NCBI RefSeq assembly: GCF_027270735.1
Contig: NZ_JAPWIJ010000003.1
Span: forward strand, 496,001-560,000
Length of the DNA stretch: 64,000 bases
Source of the DNA: Rhodococcus ruber
GTDB taxonomy: Bacteria; Actinomycetota; Actinomycetes; Mycobacteriales; Mycobacteriaceae
Direction of reading: 5' to 3'
Shown: positions 35,598 to 44,653 of the stretch, in pieces
How the letters are laid out: every line of letters begins with the position of its first letter
Numbering within the stretch: the first letter of the stretch is position 1
Notes under the pieces: model-generated
The model's database searches: none
Told to the model about the DNA's origin: nothing
The model's input: the letters and a program-made list of their open reading frames with translations, nothing else
Program-made: the position numbers and the translations under genes

Positions 35598-36089
35598 ATG
35601 ACCGCGTCCACCCCCGCTCTTGCGCTGCTCACCGCGCGAAAGGTGGCGCACACCGTGCATTCCTACGAGCACGATCCGCACGCGCAGTCCTACGGCGAGG
35701 AGGCGGCACAGGTACTCGTCGAGCGCCTCGGGGTTCGACCGGAACAAGTCTTCAAGACCCTGATCGTCGAACGAACAGACCGGTCGCTCGCCGTCGCGAT
35801 CGTTCCTGTCACGACGATGCTGTCGCTCAAGTCCGCGGCGACCGCTCTGGCCACCAGAAAAATTGCAATGGCCGACAGGGCCGCCGCCGAGCGTTCCACC
35901 GGCTACGTCTTCGGTGGCATTTCACCTCTCGGCCAACGCAAGTCCCTCCCCACAGCCATCGACGACTCGGCTCTGAACTTCGAGACGATTCTGTGCAGTG
36001 CAGGCCGCCGTGGCCTGGAAATCGAACTCGCCCCGGCCGACCTCGTCCGGCTCACCCGCGCCACAACCGCGCCCATCGCCGCGCGCTGA
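35598..36089 (+). CDS. ybaK: YbaK/EbsC-type Cys-tRNA(Pro) deacylase
   Basis: 163-aa editing-domain protein that hydrolyses Cys-tRNA(Pro). It has HSYEHDPHAQSYGEEAAQVL at the start, the central FKTLIVERTD and LSLKSAATALATRKIAMA with the conserved Lys, and the GYVFGGISPLGQRKSLPT loop. ATG 35598 begins the family N-terminus; the frame stays open far upstream inside sigH, antisense to it. M. tuberculosis has this gene broken in two; here it is intact. It is 6 bp before aroA. Confidence 0.93.
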   Translation: MTASTPALALLTARKVAHTVHSYEHDPHAQSYGEEAAQVLVERLGVRPEQVFKTLIVERTDRSLAVAIVPVTTMLSLKSAATALATRKIAMADRAAAERSTGYVFGGISPLGQRKSLPTAIDDSALNFETILCSAGRRGLEIELAPADLVRLTRATTAPIAAR

Positions 36090-36095
36090 TCGCGA

Positions 36096-37412
36096 ATGAG
36101 CGAAGATGGACGCGTGAGCAATTGGACAGCACCCGCCGCAGCCGCACCCGTCGATGCGACAGTCACTCTGCCCGGATCGAAATCGATCACCAATCGCGCA
36201 CTGATCATCGCCTCCCTCGCATCCGGCCCGTCGACGATCGTCGGTGCCCTTCGCAGCCGTGACACCGACCTCATGATCGACGCTCTCACGACTCTGGGAA
36301 TCGAGATCACCGCTGCAGACGACGACAGGACGACACTGCGAGTCACTCCGGCACCGCTGCACGGCGGTTCGGTGGACTGCGGGCTGGCGGGTACCGTCAT
36401 GCGCTTCGTACCGCCTCTCGCAGCACTCGCCGACGGCGACGTGTCGTTCGACGGCGACGAGCAAGCACGCATCCGCCCTCTCGACACGATCCTCGACGCA
36501 CTACGCGCCGTGGGTGCCGAGATCGCGGGCAGCGCGCTTCCGTTCACGATGCGCGGTACGGGGTCGCTGCGCGGCGGATCCGTCGAGATCGACGCCTCGG
36601 GATCCTCGCAGTTCGTCTCCGGTCTGATGCTCTCGGCGGCGGCTTTCGACGAGGGAATCGCTGTCCATCACGTCGGTAAGCCCGTCCCGTCCATGCCGCA
36701 CATCGACATGACCGTGGAGATGCTGCGGCGTGCAGGCGTGCGCGTGGACACCCCCGAGACCGGTGGCGACGCGAACACCTGGCGTGTGTACCCGGGTCCG
36801 ATCACACCTACCGAGTGGATCATCGAGCCGGATCTGTCCAATGCCACCCCGTTCCTTGCCGCAGCAGCGGTCACGAGAGGCAGAGTGCGCGTTCCGAATT
36901 GGCCGCAGTCGACCACCCAGCCCGGTGATGTGATCCGCGAGATCCTCGCGCTGATGGGCGCTCGGGTCGATCTGACTGCGGGTATCCTGACGGTCGAGGG
37001 TCCGGATACGTTGCGCGGCATAGACTTCGATCTCCATGATGTCGGCGAGCTGACACCGACTGTCGCAGCGCTCGCAGCGCTCGCCGAAGGACCGTCGATT
37101 CTCCGTGGCATCGCCCATCTGCGTGGTCACGAGACCGACCGACTCGCGGCGCTCACCACCGAAATCGTCCGGCTCGGTGGGCGTGCAGTGGAAACCGACG
37201 ACGGCATCAGGATCGATCCGGCACCCCTGCGCAGCGGCACCTGGCGCGCCTACGCCGACCACAGAATGGCCACGGCGGGTGCCATCGTCGGGTTACGAGT
37301 CCCCGGCGTCGAGGTCGACGACATCGGCACCACCGCCAAGACCCTTCCGGGCTTCGAGAAGCTCTGGGACGCGATGCTGTCCACCTCCATAACGAGCGAG
37401 GTCGGCTCCTGA
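36096..37412 (+). CDS. aroA: AroA, 5-enolpyruvylshikimate-3-phosphate synthase
   Basis: 438-aa EPSP synthase of the shikimate pathway (shikimate-3-phosphate plus PEP). [12 protein letters not shown] holds the catalytic Lys, GLAGTVMRF the substrate loop (family usually NAGTAMR), [13 protein letters not shown] the mid signature, and RGHETDRL with the late [12 protein letters not shown] the second signature. ATG 36096 is listed; GTG 36114 is an alternative. Its stop overlaps the next gene, rsgA. Confidence 0.95.
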   Translation: MSEDGRVSNWTAPAAAAPVDATVTLPGSKSITNRALIIASLASGPSTIVGALRSRDTDLMIDALTTLGIEITAADDDRTTLRVTPAPLHGGSVDCGLAGTVMRFVPPLAALADGDVSFDGDEQARIRPLDTILDALRAVGAEIAGSALPFTMRGTGSLRGGSVEIDASGSSQFVSGLMLSAAAFDEGIAVHHVGKPVPSMPHIDMTVEMLRRAGVRVDTPETGGDANTWRVYPGPITPTEWIIEPDLSNATPFLAAAAVTRGRVRVPNWPQSTTQPGDVIREILALMGARVDLTAGILTVEGPDTLRGIDFDLHDVGELTPTVAALAALAEGPSILRGIAHLRGHETDRLAALTTEIVRLGGRAVETDDGIRIDPAPLRSGTWRAYADHRMATAGAIVGLRVPGVEVDDIGTTAKTLPGFEKLWDAMLSTSITSEVGS

Positions 37413-38398
37413 CCGCCCGTCGATACGACGAATCCGACGTCCGCATTCGACCGGGTAAGAGTTCTCGCCCGCGCACCAAGACTCGACCCGAACACAACGA
37501 CGCCGAAGCAGGAATGGTCGTCTCGGTCGACCGAGGCCGATGGGGCTGTGTGCTCGGCGGCGACCCGACCCGACCGGTCGTGACGATGCGCGCACGCGAG
37601 CTGGGCCGGACCCCGATCGTGGTGGGCGACGAAGTCGACATAGTGGGAGACCTGTCGGGCAAGGTCGACACCCTGGCTCGTATCGTGCGCGTGGCCGAAC
37701 GCCGCACGGTCCTGCGGCGCACCGCGGACGATACCGACCCGTTCGAGCGCGTCGTGGTGGCCAATGCAGACAGGTTGCTCATCGTTGCTGCACTCGCAGA
37801 CCCGCCGCCGCGCACCGGTTTCGTCGAACGAGCGCTGGTCGCCGCCTACGTCGGCGGCCTCGAACCCGTGCTGTGCCTGACGAAGAGCGACTTGGCCGCC
37901 CCCGAGGAATTCACCGCGGCATTCGCCGATCTCGATGTCCCCGTTGTGTTGGCAGGTCAGTCCGAGGACCTCACCGAATTGACCGCGATGCTGACCAACG
38001 AGGTGACCGCCCTCATCGGGCACTCAGGCGTCGGAAAGTCCACGCTCGTCAACCGATTGGTGCCCGATGCCTACCGGGCCACCGGGGTGGTCTCGGGCGT
38101 CGGAAAGGGCCGTCACACCTCGACGCAGTCGGTGGCACTTCCGCTGCCGGGCGGCGGCTGGGTTGTCGACACTCCGGGTATCCGGTCGTTCGGACTGGCG
38201 CACATCTCTCCCGAGAACGTCGTCGCCGCGTTCTCCGATCTGGCCGACACGATCGAAGATTGCCCACGTGGGTGTACCCACCTCGGCCCTCCGGCCGATC
38301 CCGAATGTGCTCTCGACTCCCTCACCGGGGATGCAGCACGACGCGTCGCCGCCGTTCGGCTACTTCTCGAAGCCGTTCGAACGAACGAAGCCTGGTAG
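37409..38398 (+). CDS. rsgA: RsgA, ribosome small-subunit GTPase
   Basis: 329-aa circularly permuted GTPase that helps mature the 30S subunit. It shows an OB fold (residues about 35-110), then G4 (LTKSD), G1 ([14 protein letters not shown]), switch GRHTSTQS, G3 (DTPGIRSFG) and a zinc knuckle (CPRGCTH ... ECAL). Residues 1-35 ([32 protein letters not shown]) match the actinobacterial N-terminus. The only possible initiator before them is CTG at 37409, overlapping the aroA TGA. The first ATG (37514) would delete conserved residues. Confidence 0.92.
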   Translation: MTARRYDESDVRIRPGKSSRPRTKTRPEHNDAEAGMVVSVDRGRWGCVLGGDPTRPVVTMRARELGRTPIVVGDEVDIVGDLSGKVDTLARIVRVAERRTVLRRTADDTDPFERVVVANADRLLIVAALADPPPRTGFVERALVAAYVGGLEPVLCLTKSDLAAPEEFTAAFADLDVPVVLAGQSEDLTELTAMLTNEVTALIGHSGVGKSTLVNRLVPDAYRATGVVSGVGKGRHTSTQSVALPLPGGGWVVDTPGIRSFGLAHISPENVVAAFSDLADTIEDCPRGCTHLGPPADPECALDSLTGDAARRVAAVRLLLEAVRTNEAW

Positions 38399-38436
38399 CA
38401 ACCGACTCATTGAAGGAGTCGACTGCGACCAGGCTT
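38388..38436. terminator. Compound hairpin overlapping the end of rsgA
   Basis: Outer arms AAGCCTGGT and ACCAGGCTT (9 bp) enclose an inner hairpin CGACTC-N7-GAGTCG. The left arm contains the last codons and stop of rsgA. It lies between convergent rsgA and the desaturase gene and is a likely terminator for both. Confidence 0.7.
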
Positions 38437-38454
38437 GCTCGCGACCGAGAGTGC

Positions 38455-39705
38455 TTACGCGGCGGAACCGACCAGCTTGCGAATTCCCTTGCGCTTCTTG
38501 GTTTCTGCGATTGCGGTACGTAGACCGCGACGCTTACCGGTCTCCGGGTCGACGGTGAACAGGCCGGCGGGTGCATCGGCCCACTTGCGCTCCGACGCGG
38601 TCTCGGGGGCGTCGTCGCTCGTTGCCTTCAGGTACTTGTTGGGCAGCGACAGCTTCGCAATCGTGCGCCACGACAGGAAGTACTGGTGGACGATCGAACC
38701 GGTCGTGTACGGCAGATCGTACTTCTCGGCGAGCTCGAGAACCCGAACCTTGATCTCCCGCAGTCGATTACTGGGGAGGTCCGGGAACAGGTGGTGCTCG
38801 ATCTGGTAGCACAGGTTGCCGCTCATGAACTCCATGACGGGACCGGCATTGAAGTTCGCGCTGCCGAGCATCTGACGCAGGTACCACTGCCCCTGCGTCT
38901 CGCCTTCCATGTCGGACTTGGTGAACTTCTCCGCACCGTCCGGGAAGTGGCCGCAGAAGATGACGGTGTTGGTCCACACGTTGCGCATCATGTTGGCGAC
39001 GATGTTCGCCGTCAACGTGCTCTTCCATGCGGGACCGGTCAGCAACGGATGGAGGACGTAGTCCTTGCCGATCTGCTTGCCGACCTTTTGCAGTACTTCG
39101 CGCCGCTTCTGCTCGAACTCTTCGCGCGGCACTCGGCCCTTGGCCACCTTGCCCAGTTCGAGGTGCTGAAGCGCCACTCCGTACTCGAAGAACAACTGCA
39201 GCAGCAGGTTGTAGACGGGGTTGCCGAGGTTGAACGGCTTCCATCGCTGGTCTCGGGTGACCCGAAGCAGGCCGTAACCCACATCGTCGTCCATGCCCAG
39301 GATATTCGTGTACTTGTGGTGGATGTAGTTGTGCGTCTGCTTCCAGTGCGCCGACGGACCCGTGTTGTCCCACTCCCACGAGGTGGAATGGATCTCGGGA
39401 TCGTTCATCCAGTCCCACTGGCCGTGCATGACGTTGTGGCCGAGTTCCATGTTCTCGATGATCTTGGCGACCCCGAGCATGGCAGTTCCGACCAACCACG
39501 CCGGACGACGGCGGCTGGCGAACAACACGGCTCTGCCACCGATATCGAGGGAGCGCTGCAAGCGGATCGTGTTTTTGACGTACCGGGCGTCGCGTTCACC
39601 GCGAGACGCCTCGATGTCCCGCCGAATTGCGTCGAGTTCGTGGCCCAACGTTTCGATGTCGGCATCGGTCAGATGCGCGTATTCTTTGACGTCCGTAATC
39701 GCCAT
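38455..39705 (-). CDS. Acyl-CoA (delta-9 type) fatty acid desaturase, DesA3-like, copy 1
   Basis: 416-aa membrane di-iron desaturase. The three His boxes are GHNVMHGQWDW, HNYIHHKYTN and QIEHHLFPDLPSN. It introduces a double bond into acyl chains (stearoyl/palmitoyl-CoA in DesA3) using electrons from the reductase encoded at 41239. ATG 39705 follows AGGAGGT. The C-terminus is basic (GKRRGLRTAIAETKKRKG). Closely related to the next gene (same ENMELGHNVMHGQWDWMN block), so a tandem duplication. Two operator-like sites lie 65-99 bp upstream. Confidence 0.93.
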   Translation of the reverse strand: MAITDVKEYAHLTDADIETLGHELDAIRRDIEASRGERDARYVKNTIRLQRSLDIGGRAVLFASRRRPAWLVGTAMLGVAKIIENMELGHNVMHGQWDWMNDPEIHSTSWEWDNTGPSAHWKQTHNYIHHKYTNILGMDDDVGYGLLRVTRDQRWKPFNLGNPVYNLLLQLFFEYGVALQHLELGKVAKGRVPREEFEQKRREVLQKVGKQIGKDYVLHPLLTGPAWKSTLTANIVANMMRNVWTNTVIFCGHFPDGAEKFTKSDMEGETQGQWYLRQMLGSANFNAGPVMEFMSGNLCYQIEHHLFPDLPSNRLREIKVRVLELAEKYDLPYTTGSIVHQYFLSWRTIAKLSLPNKYLKATSDDAPETASERKWADAPAGLFTVDPETGKRRGLRTAIAETKKRKGIRKLVGSAA

Positions 39706-39769
39706 GGCGAACAACCTCCTGGCAGTCGTGAACACACAGCACGCATGTATGCGCTATGTGCAATTCCGT

Positions 39770-39804
39770 CACCTACCGTATCGTAACTTACGGTTCCGTA
39801 GGTT
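39770..39804. promoter_or_regulatory. Pair of operator-like motifs upstream of desaturase copy 1
   Basis: Two oppositely oriented 17-mers lie side by side. TTACGGTTCCGTAGGTT reads on the plus strand (39788-39804) and TTACGATACGGTAGGTG on the minus strand (39770-39786). The core is TACG-N4-CGTA (GGTA in the second). The same motif occurs before desaturase copy 2 and the reductase. Confidence 0.65.
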
Positions 39805-39828
39805 AGCGGCGGAAATCTGTGTGACGAT

Positions 39829-41130
39829 TCACAATGAAACGCGGTCGCCCGAACGTCGAAGAGCCTTGGCCTGACGCTTGGCTTCCTTCTTCGCGTTGCG
39901 CAAGCTCACGCGCGCCTCTTGCATGGCCGAACGTAGGCCTCGACGCTGTCCGGTGAGCGGATCGATCCGGAGCGCATGAACGGCGGGCGACTCCCCTACC
40001 CGCCATCGTCGTTCGGACGACGTCTCGGGAGCGTTGTCGGACGTGGCGCGCAACCACGAGTCGGGCAGCGACAGCTTGTGGATGGTCCGCAGCGCCAGCA
40101 GGTACTGCTTGCCGAGCGACCCTGTGGTGTAAGGCAAGTCGTACTTCTCGCACAGGGCGTGCACCTTCTCCGCGATCTCCGAGTACCGGTTGCTCGGCAG
40201 GTCCGGGAACATATGGTGCTCGATCTGGTAGCAGAGGTTGCCACTCATGAAGGCCATCACAGGACCGGCCTCGAAGTTGGCGCTTCCCAGCATCTGACGC
40301 AAGTACCACTCGGGACGCGTCTCCGTCTCGAACTGGCCGATCGTGAACTTCTCCGCGCCGTCCGGAAAGTGGCCACAGAAGATAACCGCGTACGCCCACA
40401 GATTCCGGACCAGATTGGCGGTGGCGTTGGCGGTCAACGTGGACTTCCACGCCGGGCCGGACAGTGCCGGAAACAGGACGAAATCCTTACCCACCTGCTT
40501 GGCGATCTTGCGCGCGAACGCGCGGCTCGCCGGAGACTTCAACAGACCTTGTTCGCCCTCGCCGTCCAACTGCTTCTGAGCGTCGTAATCGTGCAGTGCG
40601 ATGCCCCACTCGAAGGTGGTGGCCAGCACGATGTTGGCGAGCGGCTGAACGAGGTTGATCGGCTTCCACGGCTCGTCGCGGGTCATGCGCAAGATGCCGA
40701 AACCGATGTCGTCATCCATGCCGACGATGTTGGTGTACGTGTGGTGCGAGTAGTTGTGGGCGCGTTTCCACTGCTCCGACGGTCCGGTCTGATCCCACTC
40801 CCACGAGGTGGAGTGAATTTCCGGATCGTTCATCCAGTCCCACTGGCCGTGCATGACGTTGTGGCCGAGTTCCATGTTCTCGATGATCTTCGCGACGCTG
40901 AGCATCGCTGTCCCGGCAAGCCAGGCCGGTCGGTATTTGCTACCGAGCAACACCGCGCGCCCACCGAGTTCCAGTAGTCGCTGCAGTCTGATCGTTCGGC
41001 GAATGTAGGCGGCATCGCGCTCGCCGCGGCTGTCCTCGACGTCGCGTCGGATCGCGTCCAGTTCACGCCCGAACGCTTCCATGTCTTCTTCGCTCAGATG
41101 CGCGAATTCTTTGATATCGGTGATGGCCAC
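39829..41130 (-). CDS. Acyl-CoA fatty acid desaturase, DesA3-like, copy 2
   Basis: 433-aa paralogue of the previous gene with all three His boxes (GHNVMHGQWDW, HNYSHHTYTN, QIEHHMFPDLPSN). It differs by an insertion-like DGEGEQGLLKSPAS region and a longer basic tail (AKKEAKRQAKALRRS type). Chain-length or position preference may differ from copy 1. GTG 41130 is preceded by GGAGGA at good spacing. An operator-like motif is 55-71 bp upstream. Confidence 0.92.
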   Translation of the reverse strand: MAITDIKEFAHLSEEDMEAFGRELDAIRRDVEDSRGERDAAYIRRTIRLQRLLELGGRAVLLGSKYRPAWLAGTAMLSVAKIIENMELGHNVMHGQWDWMNDPEIHSTSWEWDQTGPSEQWKRAHNYSHHTYTNIVGMDDDIGFGILRMTRDEPWKPINLVQPLANIVLATTFEWGIALHDYDAQKQLDGEGEQGLLKSPASRAFARKIAKQVGKDFVLFPALSGPAWKSTLTANATANLVRNLWAYAVIFCGHFPDGAEKFTIGQFETETRPEWYLRQMLGSANFEAGPVMAFMSGNLCYQIEHHMFPDLPSNRYSEIAEKVHALCEKYDLPYTTGSLGKQYLLALRTIHKLSLPDSWLRATSDNAPETSSERRWRVGESPAVHALRIDPLTGQRRGLRSAMQEARVSLRNAKKEAKRQAKALRRSGDRVSL

Positions 41131-41184
41131 CGGGTCCTCCAACAGTTGAGTGCAGTGCCCGAAATATCGTGGTTCGGCATGGGC

Positions 41185-41201
41185 AACCTACGTAAGCGTA
41201 A
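41185..41201 (-). promoter_or_regulatory. Operator-like motif upstream of desaturase copy 2
   Basis: Minus-strand TTACGCTTACGTAGGTT, identical at 15 of 17 positions to the site before the reductase gene, with a perfect TACG-N4-CGTA core. It lies 55-71 bp upstream of the GTG. Confidence 0.65.
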
Positions 41202-41238
41202 CCGAACAGCCTGAGAAGTCAGTGTGCGAAAAACAGAC

Positions 41239-42366
41239 CTACAGTTCCAATGTGCAGTCGCCCGCAGCAGCGGAAATACACGTTTGCACACGATCGCCTT
41301 CGCTGTGCTCCTTGCCGGAACGAAGGTCGATGACGTGCCCTGCGGTCAACGGGACCACACACGTCTGGCAGATACCCATCCGGCAGCCGAACGGCATCTG
41401 AACTCCGAGACTCTCACCGGCTTCGAGAAGGCTCGTGGCCCCGTCGACAGCAACGTTCTTGTCCGATTTGGAGAACGTCACGGTGCCTCCGGCACCCGAA
41501 GTGTCGGCTCTGGAGATCTCGAACCGCTCGAGGTGAAGCCTGTCCTCGATGCCCTCACGCTTCCAGGTCTTCTCGATCTCTTCGAGGAGGGCCGCGGGGC
41601 CACAGGCCCAGGTGTCGCGCGTCCGCCAATCGGGGTACAGCTCGTCGAGCGAGGCCAGCGCGAACTTGCCGTCGGATCGCGTCAACTGCACATGGGAAGT
41701 GAAGTTGGGATGGGACTTCTCCAACGCGGCGAGCTCCGCGGCGAACATCACCTCGTCCTCGGTGGGAGCCGAGTGGATGTGCACCGTGTCGGGCATGTCC
41801 CCGTGTCGATCCAGTGCCCGCAGCATCGAGATGATCGGAGTGATGCCGCTACCCGCTGTGACGAACAGGATCTTGTTCGGCGGCGGAACCGGAAGCGCGA
41901 AATTTCCCTTCGGAGCGGCCAGGCGAACGATTGTTCCCTGCGGCACGCCGCCGACGAGGTGCGAGGACAGGAAACCCTCGGGCATCGCCTTGACCGTGAT
42001 GGAAATGAGTTTGTCTTCCCAGTTCGGCGGCGAGGTCAACGAGTACGACCGCCAGTGCCACCGTCCGCCGAGGTGCAAGCCGATGCCGATGTACTGACCC
42101 GGCTGATAGTCGAAATTGAAGCCCCATCCAGGCCTGATCACCAGCGTCACCGCAGTCGCGGTCTCCTGCTCCACTCGCACGATGCGGCCTCGCAACTCGC
42201 GCGCCGACCACAGTGGATTCGCCAGATGCAGGTAGTCGTCCGGCAACAAGGGAGTGGTGATGCGGGTGAAAGCACCGCGCACCATGTTCAGTCTGGGACG
42301 CTTGGGGGCCGAGACGCCGGCCGCAGGAGCTTCCAGCCATTTCTTCAGATCCATCGGGTGTTCCAT
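41239..42366 (-). CDS. Ferredoxin-type oxidoreductase, desaturase electron donor (Rv3230c-like)
   Basis: 375-aa three-domain reductase: FAD domain (RSYSLTSPP), NAD(P)H domain ([29 protein letters not shown]) and a C-terminal plant-type [2Fe-2S] ferredoxin (CRMGICQTC with an upstream and a distal Cys). It passes electrons to the DesA3-type desaturases; the M. tuberculosis pair Rv3229c-Rv3230c is the known example. The start is uncertain: ATG 42366 is used, ATG 42354 and 42393 are in frame. The operator-like motif at 42407 argues for a downstream start. Confidence 0.92.
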   Translation of the reverse strand: MEHPMDLKKWLEAPAAGVSAPKRPRLNMVRGAFTRITTPLLPDDYLHLANPLWSARELRGRIVRVEQETATAVTLVIRPGWGFNFDYQPGQYIGIGLHLGGRWHWRSYSLTSPPNWEDKLISITVKAMPEGFLSSHLVGGVPQGTIVRLAAPKGNFALPVPPPNKILFVTAGSGITPIISMLRALDRHGDMPDTVHIHSAPTEDEVMFAAELAALEKSHPNFTSHVQLTRSDGKFALASLDELYPDWRTRDTWACGPAALLEEIEKTWKREGIEDRLHLERFEISRADTSGAGGTVTFSKSDKNVAVDGATSLLEAGESLGVQMPFGCRMGICQTCVVPLTAGHVIDLRSGKEHSEGDRVQTCISAAAGDCTLEL

Positions 42367-42406
42367 CCCCTCGATCGAGACTCCGAGCCGCATCCGGCCA
42401 TCGAGG

Positions 42407-42423
42407 TTACGCTACCGTAGGTT
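42407..42423 (+). promoter_or_regulatory. Operator-like motif upstream of the reductase gene
   Basis: TTACGCTACCGTAGGTT with a perfect TACG-N4-CGTA core, 41 bp upstream of the chosen reductase start. It differs from the copy at 39788 at only two positions. Confidence 0.65.
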
Positions 42424-42474
42424 CGGGGTCAGGGTCACCTTCGCCGCGAGGGTGCGGGGACGATCACAGCCTAA

Positions 42475-42999
42475 TCACAGCAGTTCGAGGAGAAACGACA
42501 ACTCCTGCGGGGCGTACCACGCCAACGTGTGATCCTCGGCGTCTCCGAGCACGAACTCCGCGTCGGCATCACCCATGTCGGCAGCATCGACGGCCGCCGC
42601 CGCCTTGGCAACTGCCGATTCGGCACCTTCGAGATCGACGTGCACCGACGCGACCTGATCCATCCGTAAGGGCTCTTTCAACCGGACGACGGCATCGTCG
42701 AGATCGGGTCGCAGGGTGGGGTCCTCCACATCGGCTGCGATCACCGCTCGCCTGTACACCACACCCTCGGCGACCGTGCCGGTGTCGGCTTCGTCGTCGA
42801 CGGCTGCGGCGATCAGGCGCAGCGAGGCCCGAGCAGCCTCCCCCATCGCCACCTCCGCCAGCTCCTCGTCTTCGCCGGAGGAATATGCCTCACGCAGAGT
42901 CGGCGTCACCGCGAACGCCGTCCGCGAGACCGGGCTGAATTCACCGTCCGCCGACAACACTCTCAAGAACTCCAGCGTCGCTGGAACGTAGACACGCAT
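42475..42999 (-). CDS. DUF6912 family protein (Rv3231c-like)
   Basis: 174-aa acidic actinobacterial protein of unknown function. It starts MRVYVPATLEFLRVL and contains an Ala-rich helix region (MGEAARASLRLIAAAVDD, ESAVAKAAAAVDAADMGDADAE) and ends LAWYAPQELSFLLELL. No catalytic motif seen. An ATG at 43014 overlaps the upstream gene's stop (ATGA), so a coupled longer form is possible. It lies between the DGAT-like gene and the reductase. Confidence 0.82.
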   Translation of the reverse strand: MRVYVPATLEFLRVLSADGEFSPVSRTAFAVTPTLREAYSSGEDEELAEVAMGEAARASLRLIAAAVDDEADTGTVAEGVVYRRAVIAADVEDPTLRPDLDDAVVRLKEPLRMDQVASVHVDLEGAESAVAKAAAAVDAADMGDADAEFVLGDAEDHTLAWYAPQELSFLLELL

Positions 43000-43010
43000 T
43001 GCAGAAGACC

Positions 43011-44456
43011 TCATACTCTCGAATCGTTACTCGCGTCGACCAATTCTTCCAGCGCCTCGTGCAGTAACGCCGTCACCACGTCCACGTCGGGCATGGCACC
43101 TCGATCGGCATTGAGCCCGAAGAAAACGAAACCGTCGTACGACGTCAAGCCGACACTCATCGCCTGGTTCTCGAACAACGGCGAAACCGGATACATCTCG
43201 AGCATGCGTGCGCCGCCGACGTAGAGGGGAAATTGCGGTCCGGGAGCGTTGGTGACGATCAGATTGAACACCCGCTGAGACAGTCGGCTGCCTGCCCGCG
43301 CGCCCATGGCGTGCAGACTCGCAGGCGCGAATCCAGTGATGCGCATCAGCGTCTGCGCGGTGACGCCGCGACTCTGATTGGCATGCGCCTCGGTGGCGTG
43401 CGCGATGTGCGAGAGCCGAACCACCGCGTTCGATTCACCGACGGGCAGGTCGACCAGGAAGGACGAGATCTCGCTGCGATCGTCCTCGGTCGGCTCGGCA
43501 GGCCTGTCACCCACATCGCCGAAACCGACGCGATCGGCGGAGACGTACACCGACATCGGCACCATGGCCCGGACAGTCGACGACGCGGTCACGGGTTCGC
43601 CGCGCGAAAGCAACCAGTTTCGCAGCGCGCCGGTGACGACTGCGAGCACCACGTCGTTGATCGAGCAACCGAAGCGATTGTGGATTCTGCGATAGTCCGA
43701 CAGCTCGGTCTTGGCCACCGCGAATCTGCGGTTTCGCGAAATCGGAGCGTTGAGCGGACTCGACGGCGCACTCTGGGTTGCGGTGCGCAGCAAAGCCGCA
43801 ACCTTTCCTGCAGCGCGCACTGCGTCACCCGCGACACCGGCCATACCGTTCACTGCGCCCCGCAGAGCTTCGAGACTCTCCCCCGGCCGGACGACCAACT
43901 CGGTCAGCGCGTCTATGACGAGTGCAGAATCCTTGGGCTCGCGAGCGGGCATCCACAGTTCCTCGGCAACCGGCGGTGGATTCTTGCTCGCGTCGAGGAT
44001 CACCTGACCGATGTCGAGTGCGTGCTCGCCGTCGACGAGCGCCGAGTGGGACTTGGTGAAGATGGCAAATCGGTTCTTCGACAGTCCCTCGACCAGGTAC
44101 ATCTCCCACAGAGGCCGAGTGCGGTCGAGAGGTCGCGAGGTCAGCCGTGCGATCAGATCGTGCAACTGGTCGTCCGAACCCGGCTTCGGGAGCGCCGAGC
44201 GCCGGATGTGGTAGGTGATGTCGAAATCCGCGTCGTCGACCCAAACCGGTCTGGCCAGACCGAAGGCGACTTCGCGAACTTTCTGCCGATACCGGGGAAC
44301 CAGAGCCAATCGCTGTTCGACCAACGACAGCAGACGCTCGTAACTGAAACCGCTGCGCGGGGTTCGAAAGATCGCGAGCGAGCCGAGGTGCATAGGACTG
44401 CTACTGGCCTCGAGAAAGTAGAACGACGCATCCTGCGCTGTCAGCCTGGTCGCCAT
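43011..44456 (-). CDS. WS/DGAT-family acyltransferase (Tgs-like) with altered active-site motif
   Basis: 481-aa member of the wax ester synthase/acyl-CoA:diacylglycerol acyltransferase family, start MATRLTAQDASFYFLEA. Conserved blocks include PLWEMYLVEGL, SINDVVLAVVTGALRNWL and NLIVTNAPGPQFPLYVGGA. The usual HHxxxDG catalytic motif reads HSALVDG here, so the second His is Ser. It may be inactive or act on other substrates. Relatives Rv3233c/Rv3234c occupy the same place. Storage-lipid synthesis next to desaturases is consistent. Confidence 0.88.
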   Translation of the reverse strand: MATRLTAQDASFYFLEASSSPMHLGSLAIFRTPRSGFSYERLLSLVEQRLALVPRYRQKVREVAFGLARPVWVDDADFDITYHIRRSALPKPGSDDQLHDLIARLTSRPLDRTRPLWEMYLVEGLSKNRFAIFTKSHSALVDGEHALDIGQVILDASKNPPPVAEELWMPAREPKDSALVIDALTELVVRPGESLEALRGAVNGMAGVAGDAVRAAGKVAALLRTATQSAPSSPLNAPISRNRRFAVAKTELSDYRRIHNRFGCSINDVVLAVVTGALRNWLLSRGEPVTASSTVRAMVPMSVYVSADRVGFGDVGDRPAEPTEDDRSEISSFLVDLPVGESNAVVRLSHIAHATEAHANQSRGVTAQTLMRITGFAPASLHAMGARAGSRLSQRVFNLIVTNAPGPQFPLYVGGARMLEMYPVSPLFENQAMSVGLTSYDGFVFFGLNADRGAMPDVDVVTALLHEALEELVDASNDSRV

Positions 44457-44653
44457 CGCGTGTTCCAGTCTCCGTCCTTGCGTGGAGTTCGCACCCGTTC
44501 GAGTAGGTCGAGCGCGCGGTGTGGCTCGAACCTAGAGTACGTGGCGGACGAGCGCCGGTCGCGGGGTCGTTCGAGGACTCGTGTCGCGGGAATCGACCTG
44601 GTTCGGCGGGGAACCGATCGCCGCCATGGACCGTCAATGTCGGTGTGAGCGTC

